This document shows positions 1 to 9,740 of a stretch of 64,000 nucleotides of DNA, piece by piece. Within the stretch, counting starts at the first letter, position 1; each line of letters opens with the position of its first letter. The notes under the pieces were generated by a model. That model had not been told where the DNA came from, made no database searches, and worked only from the letters and a program-made list of their open reading frames with translations. Location of the stretch: contig JASANC010004694.1 in assembly GCA_030248135.1 (NCBI GenBank), positions 1 through 64,000 on the forward strand, given 5' to 3'. The stretch comes from Theristus sp. LFF4_11 (taxonomy: Eukaryota; Nematoda; Chromadorea; Monhysterida; Xyalidae). The translations under genes were made by a program, and so were the position numbers.

Positions 1-995
1 AACCGAGCACCCCCCCCCCCCATCGGGACCCCCCCCCCCCTCGAAAATTTGGCCGACACCCCCCCCCCCCCCCCGAAATTTTGTCTGGCGGAGACCCCCC
101 AAAATTTTCTACGCCCCCCAAATTTTTTTGAAAATCATGATTTTTTATCTTTAAAGTCTATATTAAGCTGAATATATGATAACTTGACCATCTTCATTGT
201 AATTTCAAAGATTTTGGCAAAGCATATTGTAGCGTTTTTCCTTTAAAATTTTAAGCGAAAAAATTTCATGAGGGGTGGGGGTGGACCCCACTGAAAAATT
301 TTGCAGAAAAGTACTTCCCCATGGGCCCCCATGGGGGACCGCCCCCCCCGTCTGCCACATAGGGTTGGATTCCCCACTCTTTTTTGGGTCGGCACCCCCC
401 CCCCCCCCACGGTACCATACCCCCCCCCCTCGAAAATTTGTTTGGGCCCACGGTACTGATCGGAAATGGTAGGCCAAGCTTTGGGACGCTCAAAAACTTC
501 ATCGCAGATGTTGTCGAAGCCTAAAATCAGTCGGTAAAACGGTCCAAATCGACTGCTAAAGGTTTTACGAGCAGTACCGGGGGCGGGGGGGCATAGTTGT
601 TCTAGGGGGGGGGGGGCCTGGGGGCAGTACCGTATGGTGCCGTGGGGGGGGGGGGTGCCGACCAAAAAGTGAGGGGGGGGGGGGTCCAACCTATGGTAAC
701 GTGGGACCCCCCCCCCCCCGGGGGGGGGTCCCATGGGGGGGGTGCATTTTTTCAAAATTTTCTGTGTGGGGGGTCCACCCCCCCCCCACCCCCCCATGAA
801 ATTTTTTCGCTTAAATTTTAAAGGAAAAACGCTAAATTTAGCTGCAAAATCTTTGAAATTACAATGAAGATGGTCAAGTTATCATAAATTCAGCTTAGAC
901 AAAAAATCATGATTTTCGAAAAAAAATTAATGTGTGCAGAAAATTTTGGGGGGGTCTCCGCCAGACAAAATTTCATGGGGGGTGTGGGGGGGGGG
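1..995. repeat. Large foldback (inverted-repeat) element with C/G homopolymer tracts, left end at or beyond the window edge
   Basis: The stretch at about 60-290 returns in inverted orientation at about 780-990. Both arms carry the same landmarks in mirror order: AAATTTTGTCTGGCGGAGAC, a TCATGATTTT segment, GATGGTCAAGTTATCAT, and a TTTAAAATTTTAAGCG-like segment. The roughly 500-bp centre holds runs of C or G of 8-14 bases and a fragment at 440-580 (CATCGCAGATGTTGT, then ATCAGTCGGTAAAACGG) that also occurs at 1170-1220, 1500-1560 and 23700-23830. Any reading frame across it (Pro/Gly-rich) is a by-product of the G/C tracts, so no gene is called. The superfamily is unknown. CAGTACCG/CGGTACTG motifs at about 428, 570 and 623 may be termini of a further element. 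Confidence 0.7.
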
Positions 996-1990
996 TAGGG
1001 TTGTTAAACAAAAATGAAAATTTTTAAAAAAAAAAAAAAATTAAAAAAAAACAAAAATGCCGATTTTTTTTTTTTTAAATTCGAAAAATTTTCCTCTAAT
1101 ATGCTCTGAAAACCTCAATTTTGGCACAATTTTTCGAAAGTTCAACAAAAATTTTCTTTGATTATACCTTGTAAAACCTTTAGCAGTCGATTTTGGGCCG
1201 TTTTACCGACTGATTTTACGTAAAACTACAAAGCTAAACCGGAGCTGGAGCTGATCCCTGATCCCAATGTTTCACCCCTTCAACAAAGCTGTCAATCAAG
1301 GCACTTTCACTTTGTTAAAAAGGCTTCACTTAGGATTAGGATTAGGTTTAGGATTAGGAACCTACAACGACTTCATTAGGATTAGGATTGGGCTTAGGAT
1401 TAGGAATCTACAACGACTTCATTGAAACCGAACTAAACAACAAAACAGACTGTAAACTTGGCTTTGGTTTAGTAATGTAGGCAAAGCCTGATTTTAGGCT
1501 TCGACAACATCTGCGATGAAGTTTTTGAGCGTCCCAAAGCTTAGCCTACCATTTCCGATGCAGATAAGGTGACGATTAGCCTCGCAGAGCGTCCGATTGT
1601 GCTCGCTGCACCGTTTGCAAGCGCCACGTTGTCTGGTTGCTGCTTCGTGTCGTGTCGTCGCGACACCATCAGAAGAATTGATCGAATTTCAAGGCGGTAT
1701 GTTTGTCTTCACTTTAGCATTAGCTTAGCTGGGGACAATTAGTGACGTTTTGGAGGTCAAAACACAAGAAGAGGCATGGTGACGGTTTGGAAAAGGGGTA
1801 ATTGAGGTCACCAAAACAAAATCTGCAAAGTTCCGCCATACGGGTGTCATTCGGGAGGCGCTTGCATATCATATGTGGTTCTTCGGACTCCCTGATTGAT
1901 TTAGCACAACTTTGATTTTTGAAATTTTTAAAAAAAAAAAAATTTTTTAAAAAACAAAAATGACGATTTTTGTTTTTTTTAACAACCCTA
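996..1990. mobile_element. hAT-like non-autonomous element, terminal TAGGGTTGTT / AACAACCCTA
   Basis: The element begins TAGGGTTGTTAAA and ends TTTAACAACCCTA, about 995 bp. Seven to eight G bases lie on each side, compatible with an 8-bp target duplication but not informative because the flank is a G tract. Inside are A/T homopolymer blocks, a TTAGGATTAGG-type repeat at 1328-1412, and a segment at 1555-1900 that recurs at 3235-3550. A reversed, truncated relative with the same terminus lies at about 23660-23994. No transposase reading frame is visible. The hAT label rests on terminus shape and on better-preserved relatives in this window. Confidence 0.6.
1328..1412 (+). repeat. TTAGGA-type telomere-like short tandem repeat
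   Basis: A run of TTAGGATTAGGATTAGGTTTAGG units is followed by GGAACCTACAACGACTTCATT, then a second shorter run and the same tail. The same unit, usually preceded by AAAAAGGCTTGGC, appears at 36140-36167 with 39043-39070, and at 58750-58790, and reversed at 25880-25950. The unit resembles but is not the canonical nematode telomere repeat TTAGGC. It behaves as part of a dispersed repeat family rather than a telomere. Confidence 0.7.
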
Positions 1991-2150
1991 GGGGGGGTGA
2001 CGGCCACATTTTCGCGGGGGGGGACGGGGTCCGATGGGGGGGGGGGGGTGCCCGGTTTTAGGGGGGGGGGGGGGGTGGCACGGTGCCCCCCCTCACCCCC
2101 CCCCCACCCGACGGTCTCTGGTGCTCTGGGGGGGTGTACCCCCCCCCACC

Positions 2151-3208
2151 TAGGGTTAGGGGAAAAAAAAATCCGGTTTTTTTTTTTAAATTAAAAAAAA
2201 AATTTTTTAAAAAAAAAATTTTTTTTTACAAGTTAGGTTCGTTCGAAGCGTCTCGTCGAGCTGAGTTCATCTAGACTATTTTCAGAACGATCCGGGAAAC
2301 TATAAGAGCGAAAATCGTGTTTTATTGAAATTATGTCCATTTCATAGAGGGAAAGTTGCATTTTCAACAGTAAAACAGGGCAATTTTTCACGTGTACTTG
2401 AATATTGAACCGTTCTTAGTGGTTCCTCTTTAGAAAATTACCAAAATTTGACTGTGTTCAAAAATTCCTGTTTGCTGTAGCTAAGTCGGCAACCCCTGTC
2501 GACCCGGTCGCCCCCCCCCCCCCCCAAGACACTTACTTTCAGGTTCAACCAGCTATGCTATCTGCCACATGGCGAGAGCCCACTCTTCAAATCATCGTAT
2601 CGAAAACACGTACCATGATTTCGCGATCACGTTGCGGGCAACTGACAGACGCAAGTTTAACACGTTAGTTTAGCTCAGCACGCAAGTTTTAACATGTGGC
2701 CATGTTATCGGGTATCTGAAAAACGGTCGTGTGATGTGGTATTAACCAACATCTCCGCTCAAATTGTTTAACAATATATCGCACAACTCCATTGTAGACC
2801 TATAACATACGCCAATCAACAAGATATCATGTTCATCTCATGGCCTACCGACTGAAAAACATGTTCTAAGTTGCAAGAAAACGATTTCTGAAACGATATT
2901 TCAATTCAGTTAAGTCATTTCAACGCTAAAAATTGACTCTAGAAGTCATCCAAATCGAAAAACATGGAGTACGTCGGTCAAAATGACCAAATAATGACAT
3001 TTACCTAAGCACACAAAGAAGTTGGGAAGAAAATTTGGTTTGAACTTTCAAAAAATTATGCCATAAATCGAATTTTCAGAGCAAATTTAAAAAAAAATTT
3101 TAAAATTTTTTTTTAAATTTTCAAAAAAAAAAACCAAATTTTTTTTAAAAAAAAAAACGAAAAAAAAAAATAAAAAAAAAATTTTTTTTTTCAAAGCCCC
3201 TAACCCTA
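2151..3208. mobile_element. hAT-like element copy 1, ITR TAGGGTTAGGGG, 8-bp TSD CCCCCACC
   Basis: It begins TAGGGTTAGGGGAAAAAAA and ends in GCCCCTAACCCTA. The 8 bases before (CCCCCACC, 2143-2150) equal the 8 bases after (3209-3216); the flank is C-rich, so this TSD alone is weak. The second copy (36882-38904, opposite orientation) has an unambiguous TSD. The unique core at about 2232-3085 includes a C15 run at 2510-2525, and a direct partial copy lies at 23995-24600. No protein-coding frame is seen, so the element would need a transposase supplied from elsewhere. Confidence 0.8.
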
Positions 3209-3706
3209 CCCCCACCCCCCCCGCCCACGGTACTGTTTCCGATGCAGATAAGGTGACGATTCGCCTCGCAGAGCGTCCGATTGTGCTCGCTGCTCCGTTT
3301 GCAAGCGCTACGTTGTCTGGTTGCTGCTTCGTGTCGTGTCGTCGCGACACCATCAGAAGAATTGATCGAATTTCAAGTTTGTCTTCACTTTAGCATTAGC
3401 TTAGCTGAGGACAATTAGTTACGTTTTGGAGGTCAAAACACAAGAAGAGGCATGGTGACGGTTTGGAAAAGGGGTAAATGAGGTCACCCAAACAAAATCT
3501 GAAAAGTTCCGCTATACGGGAGTCATTCGGGAGACGATTGCACATCAAATGTCAGATTCAACTTTCGACCTACAGAACGGTAGACAGAAGTCCCACGACC
3601 CACACCTGCGCTACAGACGCGACGCTACGTTTGCTTAAAAATAAATTTGAAAAATTGGGATTTTCATTTTTTTCCGAACCGTAGATTGAAATCATTACAT
3701 GGCATC
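3209..3706. repeat. Transposon-derived fragment immediately upstream of the MATH-BTB gene
   Basis: From about 3235 to 3550 the sequence repeats 1555-1880 with roughly 95% identity by eye, sharing for example CCGATGCAGATAAGGTGACG and CATCAGAAGAATTGATCG. It begins after GCCCACGGTACTG, a motif that also sits at 428 and 39140 and may be a terminus. From about 3550 to 3706 the sequence is unique and would hold the 5' leader of the following gene. No TATA-like or other promoter motif can be called with confidence. Confidence 0.55.
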
Positions 3707-5614
3707 ATGTCAACCACCGATGACGGTGCTGAGAACGAGGGCACTGCGCGATCGACGGCAGTAGTGAGAGTGGACGAGCGCAGGGAGCCAGTGCTGCCAG
3801 CTGCCGGCAGTGATGCTGCTGCAGGCCGATCACACTCCGAGTCTGACATGCAGCGGTGTGCGGCGGCGGCCGGTGGCTCGGCGGATTCCGATTCGGACGC
3901 AGCAGCACTGGTGCTCACGACGAGCACACCAGCGGCGTCGGCCTCTGCAAAACTGAACACTGCTGCTCACAGTGCCGGCGGCAACACGTCCGCCTGCAGT
4001 TACGCGGCCGCTGTCACGTCGTCGTGTGGCCCGTCAAATCCGACGACGACCACAATGTCCGTCGGTGGGTTCGCGCCTGCTGCGCCGTTGTCCGTCGTTC
4101 ATGGAGGTGAGTCTGCGTCAATGGTAAATCAATGTGTTTTTTTGTTTGACATTTGTATTTTGGTGTTAATGGAAGCAAGCAGCACGCGAGCACTAAATTA
4201 CTTTCTGTTGCAGATGCCAAAGCTGAAGGCACCATCAAATTGGTAATTCCAAATCTGAGCAATCTGCGTCACAAAGTCACGACTTCATTCCACACCATTG
4301 CCAATTTGCCGTGGTTTGTTCGATGTTTTGTGTTGTTATTGGAGTTGTCAAGCAAGACAACACATCAAAGACAAATTCATCAATTAGAAACACACATAGA
4401 TTAGATTATCGTATTTATTTCCGGCGGTTGGCTGCGAAAACCGAATGCAGCAAGCGAACGAACAACGTCAAGTTCTTCAGCGTTTACATTGATTGTAATC
4501 CGGATTCCGAGTCGACGCTTTGGTCGTGCGAAGCAGTCGTTGAATTTCGTCTGCAGAGTCAACAGGAGAACCGTGACACGTTCACACGTCATTTCAACAA
4601 CAAATTCAATTTCAACAGCAACAACTGGGGGTTTCCGTCATTCATGGAGTGGAACGTGTGTCAAAAGATTCTAACAATTGTTGTGAAACTGACCTGCGAT
4701 TTTTTAATAAGATTAATGGCTGAGTTTGTATGTTCAATGAAGCCTTCTGTGCCAGGAAATTCTCGACCCAAGTCGGGCGTTTATCAAGAACGACCGTGTC
4801 ATTGTGGAGGCGCACATTCAAGTGCAAAAGACGCGTGGCGTTCGGTTGGCGTTGCTTCTTGTTCTCATTGTGTACCTTTGCTGGCTTGCTCGCTTCGTGT
4901 ACTCGTGACTTATGTTCTCTCTTTTAGACTCAGCCCATCGTTTGACTTTGTTCAGCCGACGAACAGTTGTGCTGATGGCATCCTGGTCATCGACGGAGTG
5001 CGCCTCTATGTCAGCAAAGCGGTTTGCATTTTGACAGAACTTGAATGCACTCGGTTGGAATTAATACGCTAACGTTCTGCTGGCCCTTTCAGTATCTGGC
5101 GCTGTACTCGCCCGTGTTTTCGGCCATGTTTTTTGGCGACTTCCGCGAACGTGAGCTGCGTGAAGTTCCGGTTGAAGATGTGATCTTGGAAGAGTTCATT
5201 GAGATGCTGCACGTCATCTATCCGTCGCACAAACCCATCACCGGTGCGCATATTGGCGTCCTTCATTTAACCCAATAAACGGATATTGTAAATTGTGCTT
5301 CCATAGAGTTCGTGAGCACATAAACTCGTTTTTTAGCTGAAAACGTGGAATTTCTACTCGAGCTGGGCGACAAATTTGAGCTTCAATACGTGATGGATGA
5401 ATGTGAGATGTTTCTGACACGCACGGACGATATTGCTATTGTGACGAAATTGGTCTGGGCTGATCAATATTGTTTGGCGAAACTGCAAGACTTCTGTGTT
5501 CGCACGTTCAAGACAACGGCAGACATAAAGGGACTGAAAGCAACAGAAGAATATAAAAATTTATCAGACGCCACCAAAGCTGCATTGCTCGAAAAGATGT
5601 TCAAACTGATGTAA
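3707..5614 (+). CDS. MATH-BTB domain protein (BATH family), likely CUL3 ubiquitin-ligase substrate adaptor
   Basis: Seven exons: 3707-4106, 4214-4313, about 4424-4655, 4756-4844, 4928-5021, 5093-5243 and 5337-5614, giving about 447 residues. Phases agree throughout. Exon 1 encodes about 133 low-complexity Ser/Ala/Thr-rich residues. Exons 2-4 give a MATH domain: IPNLSNLRHK, IANLPW, VKFFSVYIDCNPDSESTLWSC, NNWGFPSFMEWN and RAFIKNDRVIVEAHIQVQK. Exons 5-7 give the BTB fold (DGILVIDGVRLYVSK, LALYSPVFSAMFFGDF) and a helical C-terminus. In this family MATH binds the substrate and BTB binds CUL3 (family knowledge). The start is the Met before STTDDGAEN; an upstream in-frame Met at 3647 is also possible. 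The intron 2 acceptor is problematic (see findings). The domain call is firm; the exact orthologue is not assigned. Confidence 0.9.
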
Positions 5615-6306
5615 CTAATTATGATACAAAAACGGATTATGACATGTGTAAAATGTGTTTCACCACTTTTTACTAAAAATAACTGCGTGTGCATTTTCTA
5701 ACTGAATTGTAAAAATGGACATTATACATTTTATCGAGTTTATCTCAATTTTTATTCACAGATTTTTTAGTATCAATGCGACTTTGCTTCATCATACGGT
5801 CGGGGTTTGTATCTTCTGTTCTTTTTTTATTCGTGTTACGTGAAAACCTGGAATATCCTCGCGCCAATTGGACTATGCCACAAATCTATACGGACCACGA
5901 TTGTTTCATATAATTTACGATCGTTCATAATGTAACTGATTACTAATGTGTCCATGTATGGATAGTTCATGAACGTGAATGAATGAGCCAATGGAAGTAT
6001 AATCACAGTTCAAATAATTAAAGATTGCATGAAAAGTTTCAAATGAACTTGGACATTCACATGCGATGCAACGCTAACATACAGCTAACGTACGGAACGG
6101 GTCAGTGATGTGCAGGTGTGTTGAAGACAGCGGAAGCAGCGCGTTCAATGTCGAGTGTTGATGCAGTTGGTGATGTCTGCTGAGAGTGCAAACCCAATTG
6201 GCCACTACGAACCGCCAAGTTTGCTCTTCTGCCACCGATTGCGTGTCGGTTGCCAACGGCATGCGTTTTGATCACTGGTATGCTCTGGAAAGGGTTATAA
6301 TTATAC
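5615..6306. other. Intergenic stretch after the MATH-BTB gene
   Basis: About 690 bases of A/T-rich sequence hold the 3' untranslated region of the MATH-BTB gene. No canonical AATAAA was found close to the stop codon. No repeat, RNA gene or coding frame with recognisable content is seen before the mariner-like element. Confidence 0.5.
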
Positions 6307-7217
6307 AGGGTGGGCCAAAAAAAGGTTCCAACTTCAAACTGCTGTCACTGGCTGGCATTTCAATATTATGAGCTGAAATTTTCAGCATTGATAAAACATG
6401 TGATGCCATTTTTCTGACAAAAGTTTCATCCAGTTTGGTCAAGTAGATTCAGTTTTACAGCACAATGTTTAAAAATTCCCAAATTTTCAAAAAAAACGGA
6501 TTTTTAACCAAGAATTTAACAACGAATCATTGCTCATAGACATCCAAATCATCATCAAGGTTTGTCGTCCGGCAGTGGCTGGATGGAATTTTACGCGAAA
6601 CTGGCGAGTCACTGCAGAAAAACTTTCAGATTGCTCCCACCAGATAGCACGCCAGACCCGTTGTTCTGCTGTCCACTTAACCATGACGAAACTGCAGAAA
6701 ACTGAAACTGAAACACTGTTTTTATTCAAACCGCAGAAAAACTTCTCAAAAGAAACAAATTAACAGACAGAGCAACACAGAAAACAAACAATCAACTTAA
6801 CAATTCTTTCTGTCGCAGTCGCATGGCTGCTGACCCGAGTCCGTTGTGAAACATCAGAATTTCGCTCGAGGTGCTCAAATGCAATTCAAGTGTGAGACCT
6901 TTCCACTCTGAGCGCATGATTTGAACTATCGCGGGTATCCAAAAAGACCAATTTGTCACCTTCGCAACAGTTTCAAAATTGAATCACGCATCTTGATACT
7001 AATTTTTTCTTGCACTCATTTCAGTCAATTTGTTGATTTTTCGAGTTTTTTTAGAAAATCTGCCACAGTGAGCGCTAGGAATTATATATCAGAAAAAAAT
7101 TTTTGTCAGTAAAATGGCAACGCATGTTTTATCCGTGCTGAAAATTTCAGCTCATAATATTAAAACACCAGCCAGTGACAGCAGTTTGAAAATGGAACCT
7201 TTTTTTGGCCCACCCTG
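6307..7217 (-). mobile_element. Mariner-like element M1, internally deleted, TA target duplication
   Basis: The ends are CAGGGTGGGCCAAAAAAAGG and its inverse, the inverted repeat extending roughly 45 bp with mismatches, flanked by TA on both sides. On the minus strand from 6684 a remnant begins MVKWTAEQRVW and continues to SFSAVTRQFRVKF. This matches the N-terminal helix-turn-helix of mariner-family transposases (pattern TAEQR...V.R.FR..F). The DDE catalytic domain is absent, so the copy cannot move by itself. The same termini and remnant occur in M2 (19329-21603) and M4 (21868-23450). Confidence 0.88.
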
Positions 7218-7285
7218 TATAACTCTGAATCAGTTATAACACGTGGTCAACTTTTATTTACAAACCCTCCAATAAAAAGTTTTCT

Positions 7286-7849
7286 TCAGAGGAAAGCACT
7301 ATTCTTTAGATGTATGAGCTGTATGCAGACTTGTCGAGCGCACGAAAGTCCGTGCTGTTGATACATAGTGTTCCCTTGAAAATCATTTAAGCGTGCACAC
7401 AGCGGCAGCCACTGGGAACACCAGCAAACCTGCTGCTGTCGTCCTGTGAACTGCCACCAAACGCGACGTTCATTAAGGGCGTTGCTTTCAACACCAATCG
7501 GTTTCTCGTGGTTCTCTTCCGTGTTTTTGCAGCAACGAGACAACAGAATGACGAGTGCAAGGAGCACAATGAAATAGCACAGCACCAGCACAGCAAGCAG
7601 GTACATCTCCATGCGCAGCATGCTTGCTGTCATCGTTGCCATTTGTTGCGACGTCTGCTGGAATGAGCTGACAAACAAAGTGCCCAACGTCGCCGCCGCC
7701 GTTTCAAGACGATCAGCGTCCGAGTTGAATGCACCTGAGTGTGTCACTGCGGGCGCGAATTGCTGCTTGATAATCATGGCCCAATTCCAATCGGTCGAAA
7801 TTGCTGTTTGAAGCAAACGGATACCACAGATTAATAATAAACTCATCAA
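7286..7849 (-). CDS. Hypothetical single-exon membrane protein, 187 aa
   Basis: No family is recognised. The frame starts MMSLLLICGIRLL, compatible with a signal peptide. An Ala/Thr/Gln-rich ectodomain of about 75 residues includes a Met-rich stretch (QQMATMTASMLRMEM). A strong membrane segment follows at about residues 84-108 (YLLAVLVLCYFIVLLALVILL), with RCCK just after it. The remaining 75 residues are Trp/Cys/Gln-rich and could be partly intron read-through. Base composition is coding-like and unlike the neighbouring transposon. It ends 68 bases from mariner element M1. Support is only the signal-plus-membrane topology in an open frame. Confidence 0.45.
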   Translation of the reverse strand: MMSLLLICGIRLLQTAISTDWNWAMIIKQQFAPAVTHSGAFNSDADRLETAAATLGTLFVSSFQQTSQQMATMTASMLRMEMYLLAVLVLCYFIVLLALVILLSRCCKNTEENHEKPIGVESNALNERRVWWQFTGRQQQVCWCSQWLPLCARLNDFQGNTMYQQHGLSCARQVCIQLIHLKNSAFL

Positions 7850-8536
7850 TTCAATTTTTTACTCAAGAACAATTGCACCAGCAGCAGACAACACAGAGTT
7901 TCTTCTGCCGTTCAGTGTTGGATAATGCAGAGTAGCATTGTTAAGTGACGCCAAAAGTTTTAACCAATGGGACAAAATGGCGTTTGCACACAGATTTTAC
8001 TGCACTTTGCACATGAAAAATGCAGCAAAGGCAAAAGTGGCAAAACTGCGCATATGATATAACCCTTGACGCTGCATAAACGATGCCGGTCGTGCCAGTT
8101 TATTGTGTTTTGATTGATTGAAGTGTCTGAGAGAGAGTGCGCAAATCGCCAGAAATTACAATTGGTGGTATCGGTATCATGCAAGTCTCCAGTGGTTTTG
8201 AAGCAACAAGCCACAGAGCAGCAGATGACGCTACTGCTGCAGTCAAAAGCTCAGTCTGCGCTGGGTGTGCTCTTGTGGGGCCATAATCGTTTTGTCTGAA
8301 TATGCAAATACGGTATCTTTGTTAGCACAGTGCGAAAAAGGTGGCTTGACTTGACGGGTGTGATAGTGATAGTTTCAGTGAAACAATCAATGAGATTTTC
8401 TTTATTTCTAAGCTTGATTGTTGTTGCTAATAGGGGAATAGTACATTATACAAGCTGAAGCTACCGAAACGAAGGATCACTCTGGTAAGATGCCGTTTGA
8501 AAACTTTGCTTAGTTGTCACGCCAACTTTTCGGGCA
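7850..8536. other. Intergenic stretch, no feature recognised
   Basis: Nothing here could be assigned to a gene or repeat. If the membrane-protein frame at 7286-7849 is real, this would contain its promoter. A short minus-strand frame at 7960-8214 has no recognisable domain and is not called. Confidence 0.4.
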
Positions 8537-8990
8537 TACCGTATTACCTCTATTAAACCCCCCCCCAAAATTAAACCCCCCCAAAAATAAACCCCCCACC
8601 TTGACAAGTTTTCAAATAATCCCCCCCCCCAAAAATAAACCCCCATGGGGGTTTATTAGAAACCTGTTTGAAACACATACCTAGCGAATTCAGTGGCTGA
8701 ATGCAGTGACATTGGTGAAATTGTGCTACCAAAGGCCCCAAAGGGATGAGTTAGTGGTAATTTCATTACAAAAGGCTGTTACAAAAGGAAATCTCTGTGA
8801 AAAGTAGAAGTTTCTGCGACTTCCTTCCTGCCATGGAAGGTATTTTTGCCATTTTGCCCACCCCTAAAACTGGTTTCCAAATAAACCCCCGCCAACAAAA
8901 TAACCCCCCCCCACAAAAACATAACCCCCCACCCCCAGAAGTCGCTGAAGAAATAAACCCCCATGGGGGTTTATTAGAGGTAATACGGTA
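8537..8990. mobile_element. TA-flanked palindromic MITE with ATAAACCCCC arrays, copy 1
   Basis: Ends read TA-CCGTATTACCTCT and AGAGGTAATACGG-TA, a TA target duplication typical of the Tc1/mariner/IS630 class. Just inside both ends lie tandem, imperfect AATAAACCCCCC units, including the perfect palindrome AAACCCCCATGGGGGTTT at 8637 and again near 8956. A unique core (about 8690-8880) includes GGCCCCAAAGGGATGAG. Copy 2, in opposite orientation, is at 22358-22835. No coding frame. Confidence 0.88.
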
Positions 8991-9235
8991 TCTTTTGCGT
9001 TTTGCTTTGGGTGAAAAAGTGGCTGCAACAATGACCACCAAAAATGATGTCATTGGGTTGCGCTCGAAACTATTTCAATCGAAGTATTGTGTAAATTGTG
9101 GCATGGGCACTTGTGTGGTGTGTTGTGGCACTGGTCCAGCTTATAATGGTTCCACAGCTGAAGGGTTGGTAACCCCCGTAGCCTGGTGGCAGCAGCGCCG
9201 AGGGGTGCATAGGCACGTAATGACAGAGAAAACTC

Positions 9236-9340
9236 GATGGGCGCCCTACTCGACGGTGTTCTGTACGCTTTTCTGGGTTAGCCCTGGCTAAAAACACCGC
9301 CTTAAATTACCACCAACAACAACAAAAGGGCTGGAGGAGT
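9236..9340 (+). mobile_element. SINE family S2, 3' part with (CAA)n tail
   Basis: The segment GCGCCCTACTCGACGGTGTT, then TTAGCCCTGGCTAAAAACAC, ends in a CAACAACAACAA tail. The same 3' module is at 60690-60800 (reverse strand, there attached to a tRNA-like head) and at 55308-55350 (tail only). The 5' part here (about 9100-9235) may be the degraded body. Recurrence of the 3' module plus a simple-repeat tail is the evidence for a SINE. Confidence 0.65.
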
Positions 9341-9359
9341 GATATAGGTAGCTGGAGCA

Positions 9360-9625
9360 AATTTCCCAGTTCAAATTTTCAAAAAGCAATCTTTCTATCA
9401 ACAGCATTCCACTGTCATCTCCGTTCAAAATAACAAAACACACTCTTAAAGCAACAATCAACTGCATTATATTCCCATTCAAAGCATTGAAAAGCAATCT
9501 TCTTTGATCAGCAACAATCAACTGCCATTCCCGTTCAAATTTTCAAATCATTTTTGATCACCAGCATTCCACTGTCATTCCAGTTCCAAATAACAAAACG
9601 CATTCTTGTTTTACAAGGAACAATC
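9360..9625 (-). repeat. Helitron-derived fragment
   Basis: Phrases such as CAGCATTCCACTGTCAT, CCGTTCAAAATAACAAAA and CAACAATCAACTGC repeat several times. They match the body of the reversed Helitron at 42405-44993 (for example 43560-44260). Neither Helitron end is present, so this is a partial copy. Confidence 0.5.
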
Positions 9626-9740
9626 AACTTTTTAATTTTTTAATTTTTAAAATACGCTTTTATACTTGATTTTTAGTGTATTTTTAGCATTATTTTGCTG
9701 TTTTTATAGCTTTTTAGCGTTTTAGCTATCTATTTTTTTT

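Noticed and set aside
205..797. Open frames rich in Pro/Gly on both strands
   Set aside because: They are produced by C/G homopolymer runs within an inverted-repeat element; no domain and mirrored on both strands.
1328..1412. Telomere or subtelomeric end
   Set aside because: The TTAGGA-type run is short, degenerate and recurs inside dispersed transposons, so it does not mark a chromosome end.
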